Virus record (IMG/VR): IMGVR_UViG_3300036979_000316
Span: 1 to 24,224 of that record
Source: a virus
DNA: 24,224 bases
Strand: one strand, 5' to 3'
Shown: one piece after another, positions 22,668 through 24,224 of the stretch
Layout: each line of letters opens with the position of its first letter
Position numbering within the stretch: the first letter of the stretch is position 1
Position numbers and translations under genes: made by a program
Notes under the pieces: model-generated
What the model was told of the DNA's origin: nothing
The model's input: only the letters and a program-made list of their open reading frames with translations
The model's database searches: none

Positions 22668-23102
22668 ATGCTTTTAACTTTTTCAAAAACAGAATTTAGA
22701 AACCGAATAAGAAGTGGAACAAAAGTACACACTATTCGAGACGACAAACACAACAGATGGAAAGTTGGTAATAAGATTCATTTTTGGTTAGGAAACCCAC
22801 GAAATACAAGAGGTAAAACTAAACCTTATCAATTCGGTGTTGCTGAAGTTTCAAGAGTTGAAACTATTAGAATGGATTTCGCAATTCCAGAAGATTGGCA
22901 ACAAGATATTGTTTATATAGGTAACGATATTGTGTTAAAATCAATTGAGGAATTAAACGCATTAGCCGAAAATGATGGCTTTAACAATTGGGCAGACATG
23001 AAGCATTGGTTTGTTAACATGGATATGCAATATTTCGGTAAAATTATCTTTTGGAAAAACATTGATTTAGTTGCAAATGATGATGGTAGCACTGTCTTTT
23101 AG
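22668..23102 (+). CDS. ASCH-domain protein
   Basis: The 144-aa protein has the ASCH signature, a beta-barrel related to PUA domains that is thought to bind RNA: an early TKVHTIRDDKHNRWKVGNKIHFWLG (residues about 19-43) with T-I-R and W-x-x-G-x-x-I, then YQFGVAEVSRVETIRM, and a late FNNWADMKHWFVNMD helix. ASCH proteins occur often in phage accessory regions; the exact ligand is unknown. It is read from the first copy of the duplicated promoter with a very short leader, and it is followed immediately by a long inverted repeat. Confidence 0.75.
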   Translation: MLLTFSKTEFRNRIRSGTKVHTIRDDKHNRWKVGNKIHFWLGNPRNTRGKTKPYQFGVAEVSRVETIRMDFAIPEDWQQDIVYIGNDIVLKSIEELNALAENDGFNNWADMKHWFVNMDMQYFGKIIFWKNIDLVANDDGSTVF

Positions 23103-23109
23103 TGTTGCC

Positions 23110-23199
23110 GATAACGTGTTGTGTATGAGCAGTGGCACTTGTACACACTTAAAATTTAGCACAAAACTATCCGTGCCATTGCTTATACACGGTGTTACC
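23110..23199. repeat. Long imperfect inverted repeat after the ASCH gene
   Basis: GTGTATGAGCAGTGGCAC (23121-23138) pairs along its full 18 bases with GTGCCATTGCTTATACAC (23173-23190) when G-U is allowed, with 16 Watson-Crick pairs and a 34-base loop. Outside an internal loop, TAAC (23112-23115) pairs with GTTA (23194-23197). No U tract follows, so a simple intrinsic terminator is unlikely; as RNA it would be a long stable hairpin. Its outer 3' segment recurs inverted at 23539-23548. Confidence 0.65.
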
Positions 23200-23203
23200 A
23201 CCA
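23194..23203 (+). repeat. GTTACCACCA, left member of an inverted pair flanking a small gene
   Basis: The ten bases are the exact reverse complement of 23539-23548 (TGGTGGTAAC). The two sites bracket the gene 23235-23537, suggesting cassette-like ends. Ten bases in AT-rich sequence with a GC-rich core is unlikely, though not impossible, by chance. Confidence 0.45.
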
Positions 23204-23234
23204 GTTATTTATTTAAAACTTAAAAACTAGTAAA

Positions 23235-23537
23235 ATGATACAAAAATTCAGAAAGAAACCAGTCGAGATTGAAGCAATTCAATGGAATGGAAATAGTAAT
23301 AAGCAAGAGGTTGATTCTTTTGTTGGCAAAACATTAAACACCGAACTTGAAAGCGAAACAGCCTATTTGGCTGGAGTTGCACCACCGATATTCAGTTTAT
23401 TAATTGAAACAAAAGAAGGTGTAATGAAAGCGTTTAAAGGGGATTATATTATTAAAGAACCTTTTCCAACAGGCGACAGAGATTTTTATCCCTGTAAAAA
23501 CGATATATTTATTAACACCTACGATGCCATCTCATAA
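23235..23537 (+). CDS. Common phage protein of unknown function (GDYIIK/FYPCK-type)
   Basis: The 100-aa protein opens IQKFRKKPVEIEAIQWNGNSN, passes through SLLIETKEGVMKAFKGDYIIKEP, and ends DRDFYPCKNDIFINTYDAI. This pattern, with GDxIIKG and F-Y-P-C-K/P-D-I-F-x-x-T-Y, is widespread in phage genomes of many hosts, where it is annotated as hypothetical; its role is unknown. Here the middle has an inserted stretch (ELESETAYLAGVAPPIF) and a GDRD in place of the usual short loop. It lies between inverted ten-base repeats. Confidence 0.7.
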   Translation: MIQKFRKKPVEIEAIQWNGNSNKQEVDSFVGKTLNTELESETAYLAGVAPPIFSLLIETKEGVMKAFKGDYIIKEPFPTGDRDFYPCKNDIFINTYDAIS

Positions 23538-23538
23538 T

Positions 23539-23548
23539 TGGTGGTAAC
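23539..23548 (+). repeat. TGGTGGTAAC, right member of the inverted pair
   Basis: This is the exact reverse complement of 23194-23203 and starts two bases after the stop codon of the intervening gene. Confidence 0.45.
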
Positions 23549-23607
23549 TATTCGATAGGCGCAATTATGCACATAAATCAACTTAATAGAATTATATACG
23601 CAATAAA

Positions 23608-23790
23608 ATGAAACATACAATATCAATATTAACCGCAACAATTACAAAACATCAGTCTGAAATAGACAAGTTAAATAATTTAGACATTAAACGAGGTACT
23701 ATGTTTATTGACGATGAGATAAGTAATCACAAAAAATTAATAGAAGAAATAATATTAGCAATTCATATAATTTCAAAGCACGAAAGATGA
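23608..23790 (+). CDS. Small 60-aa helical protein, function unknown
   Basis: The product is likely all-helical with heptad spacing (ISILTATITKHQSEIDKLNNLDI, then ISNHKKLIEEIILAIHIIS), so it may form a coiled coil. The two helices are separated by KRGTMFIDDE. Its stop overlaps the next ATG (ATGA), so it is translationally coupled to the ribbon-helix-helix gene. I recognise no family. Confidence 0.5.
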   Translation: MKHTISILTATITKHQSEIDKLNNLDIKRGTMFIDDEISNHKKLIEEIILAIHIISKHER

Positions 23791-23951
23791 GAAAGCAAGG
23801 AGACAAAGACAAAGAACCAAGAAAAAGAAAAGGGCAAACAAAGCAAAGAGTCAATATATCAATAGATAAGATATTGCACTCCAAAGCACAACAAAAGTAC
23901 CCTAAGCAGTTAAGTAAATTATTTGAAATTTATTTAAAAGATATTTTATAA
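23787..23951 (+). CDS. Ribbon-helix-helix-type DNA-binding protein (54 aa)
   Basis: ATG 23787 overlaps the preceding stop (ATGA) and the frame ends at TAA 23949-23951. The first 20 residues are Lys/Arg-rich (RKQGDKDKEPRKRKGQTKQ), followed by RVNISIDKILHSKAQQKYPKQLSKLFEIYLKDIL. That reads as a strand R-x-N-I-S-I-D and two helices with LSKLFEIYL, matching the Arc/CopG-like RHH fold that binds DNA as a dimer through the strand. It lies just upstream of the second promoter/operator copy, which makes it a candidate regulator of that dyad. Confidence 0.6.
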   Translation: MRKQGDKDKEPRKRKGQTKQRVNISIDKILHSKAQQKYPKQLSKLFEIYLKDIL

Positions 23952-23957
23952 AAAAGG

Positions 23958-23987
23958 TGTGTATAATAAAATAAAGTATTATCTTTG
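23958..23987 (+). promoter_or_regulatory. Promoter/operator element, copy 2
   Basis: This 30-base copy matches 22623-22652 at 27 positions with no gap. It keeps TGTGT, the ATAATA (23963-23968) and TATTAT (23977-23982) dyad arms and the TATCTTTG -7 box (23980-23987). All three differences are in the spacer between the arms. The ATG at 24008 is 20 bases downstream. Confidence 0.65.
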
Positions 23988-24007
23988 ATATAACAAAAAC
24001 AAACAAC

Positions 24008-24224
24008 ATGGAAACTGATAACGAACTACAAAAAATAGAAAAACTAACACGAATATTGTATTGTATTAAAGAAGCTCAAAGAAAAAATTTAATTCAATAT
24101 TCTAATATGAAAATGTATAACATGCGAGATTTAGAAGATGCGGCAAAAAATGAACTGCATAAAATAAGTATTACACATATGGCTATTAAAAGACTTCAAA
24201 ACTACTATAAAAATGAGAAAGCAA
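24008..24224 (+). CDS. Helical protein of unknown function (3' end outside the window)
   Basis: From ATG 24008, 72 codons are visible and the frame is still open at the end of the window. The peptide is charged and helical: NELQKIEKLTRILYCIKEAQRKNLI, then MRDLEDAAKNELHKISITHMAIKRLQNYY. No family is recognised. It is read from the second copy of the duplicated promoter. An ATG in another frame at 24213 begins the same 12 bases as the start of the ribbon-helix-helix gene. Confidence 0.55.
   Translation, partial: METDNELQKIEKLTRILYCIKEAQRKNLIQYSNMKMYNMRDLEDAAKNELHKISITHMAIKRLQNYYKNEKA

Noticed and set aside
23110-23199. Integron attC site
   Set aside because: The imperfect hairpin has no clear RYYYAAC and GTTRRRY core sites, and no integrase is present.
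1-24224. CRISPR array, insertion sequence or integrase/attachment site
   Set aside because: I found no regularly spaced repeats, no transposase or integrase-like protein and no paired att-like direct repeats in the window.

Overview
The window is a contiguous stretch of a double-stranded DNA tailed phage (or prophage) that appears to infect a member of the Bacteroidota. The DNA is AT-rich. There is a portal, an HK97-type prohead protease and capsid, a tail tube, a tape measure and a lysis cassette, but no contractile sheath gene, which points to a siphovirus. The Bacteroidota host is inferred from three things: TAnnTTTG promoter -7 boxes (TATCTTTG twice, TATATTTG once); A-rich leaders mostly without Shine-Dalgarno sequences; and host-typical domains such as FISUMP and tandem Fn3/Ig-like repeats. 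No integrase, terminase, replication gene, full tRNA or CRISPR array is visible, so lifestyle cannot be decided here.

Region 1 (1-7435, rightward) is the head and neck module. It holds the portal 3' end, the prohead protease, the major capsid protein, a 54-codon ORF, a putative decoration protein with a signal peptide, a connector, a tail-completion-like protein, a large Ig/Fn3-repeat protein, the tail tube protein and a small unknown. A tRNA-like acceptor/T-arm minihelix (3261-3304) lies between the decoration-like gene and the connector. Region 2 (7437-18113, rightward) is the tail: a chaperone-like protein, the tape measure, a 1104-aa distal tail protein with a rearranged FISUMP domain, three smaller tail-tip or fibre proteins, and a large adhesin or tailspike ending in an SGNH esterase domain. 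Region 3 (18115-19655, rightward) is lysis: a GH19 endolysin, a holin-like protein, a probable one-gene spanin (u-spanin) and another membrane-anchored coiled-coil protein.

Region 4 (19652-22560, leftward) converges on the lysis genes. It carries a DUF1360-like membrane protein, an HTH protein, a MazG-like protein, two virion-like proteins, another HTH-like protein, an unknown and a lytic-transglycosylase-like protein. Two genes here start immediately beside copies of one dyad, TGATTAAA-N9-TTTAATCA. Region 5 (22668-24224, rightward) diverges from region 4 and holds small accessory genes: an ASCH-domain protein, a common phage protein, a short coiled coil, a ribbon-helix-helix regulator and an incomplete ORF. 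Two near-identical promoter/operator elements, each just upstream of a gene, suggest a small co-regulated regulon.

The least-explained structures are the tRNA-like minihelix inside the head operon, the FISUMP domain with its halves in reversed order, the two families of duplicated regulatory dyads, and a long imperfect hairpin with inverted flanks around a small accessory gene.
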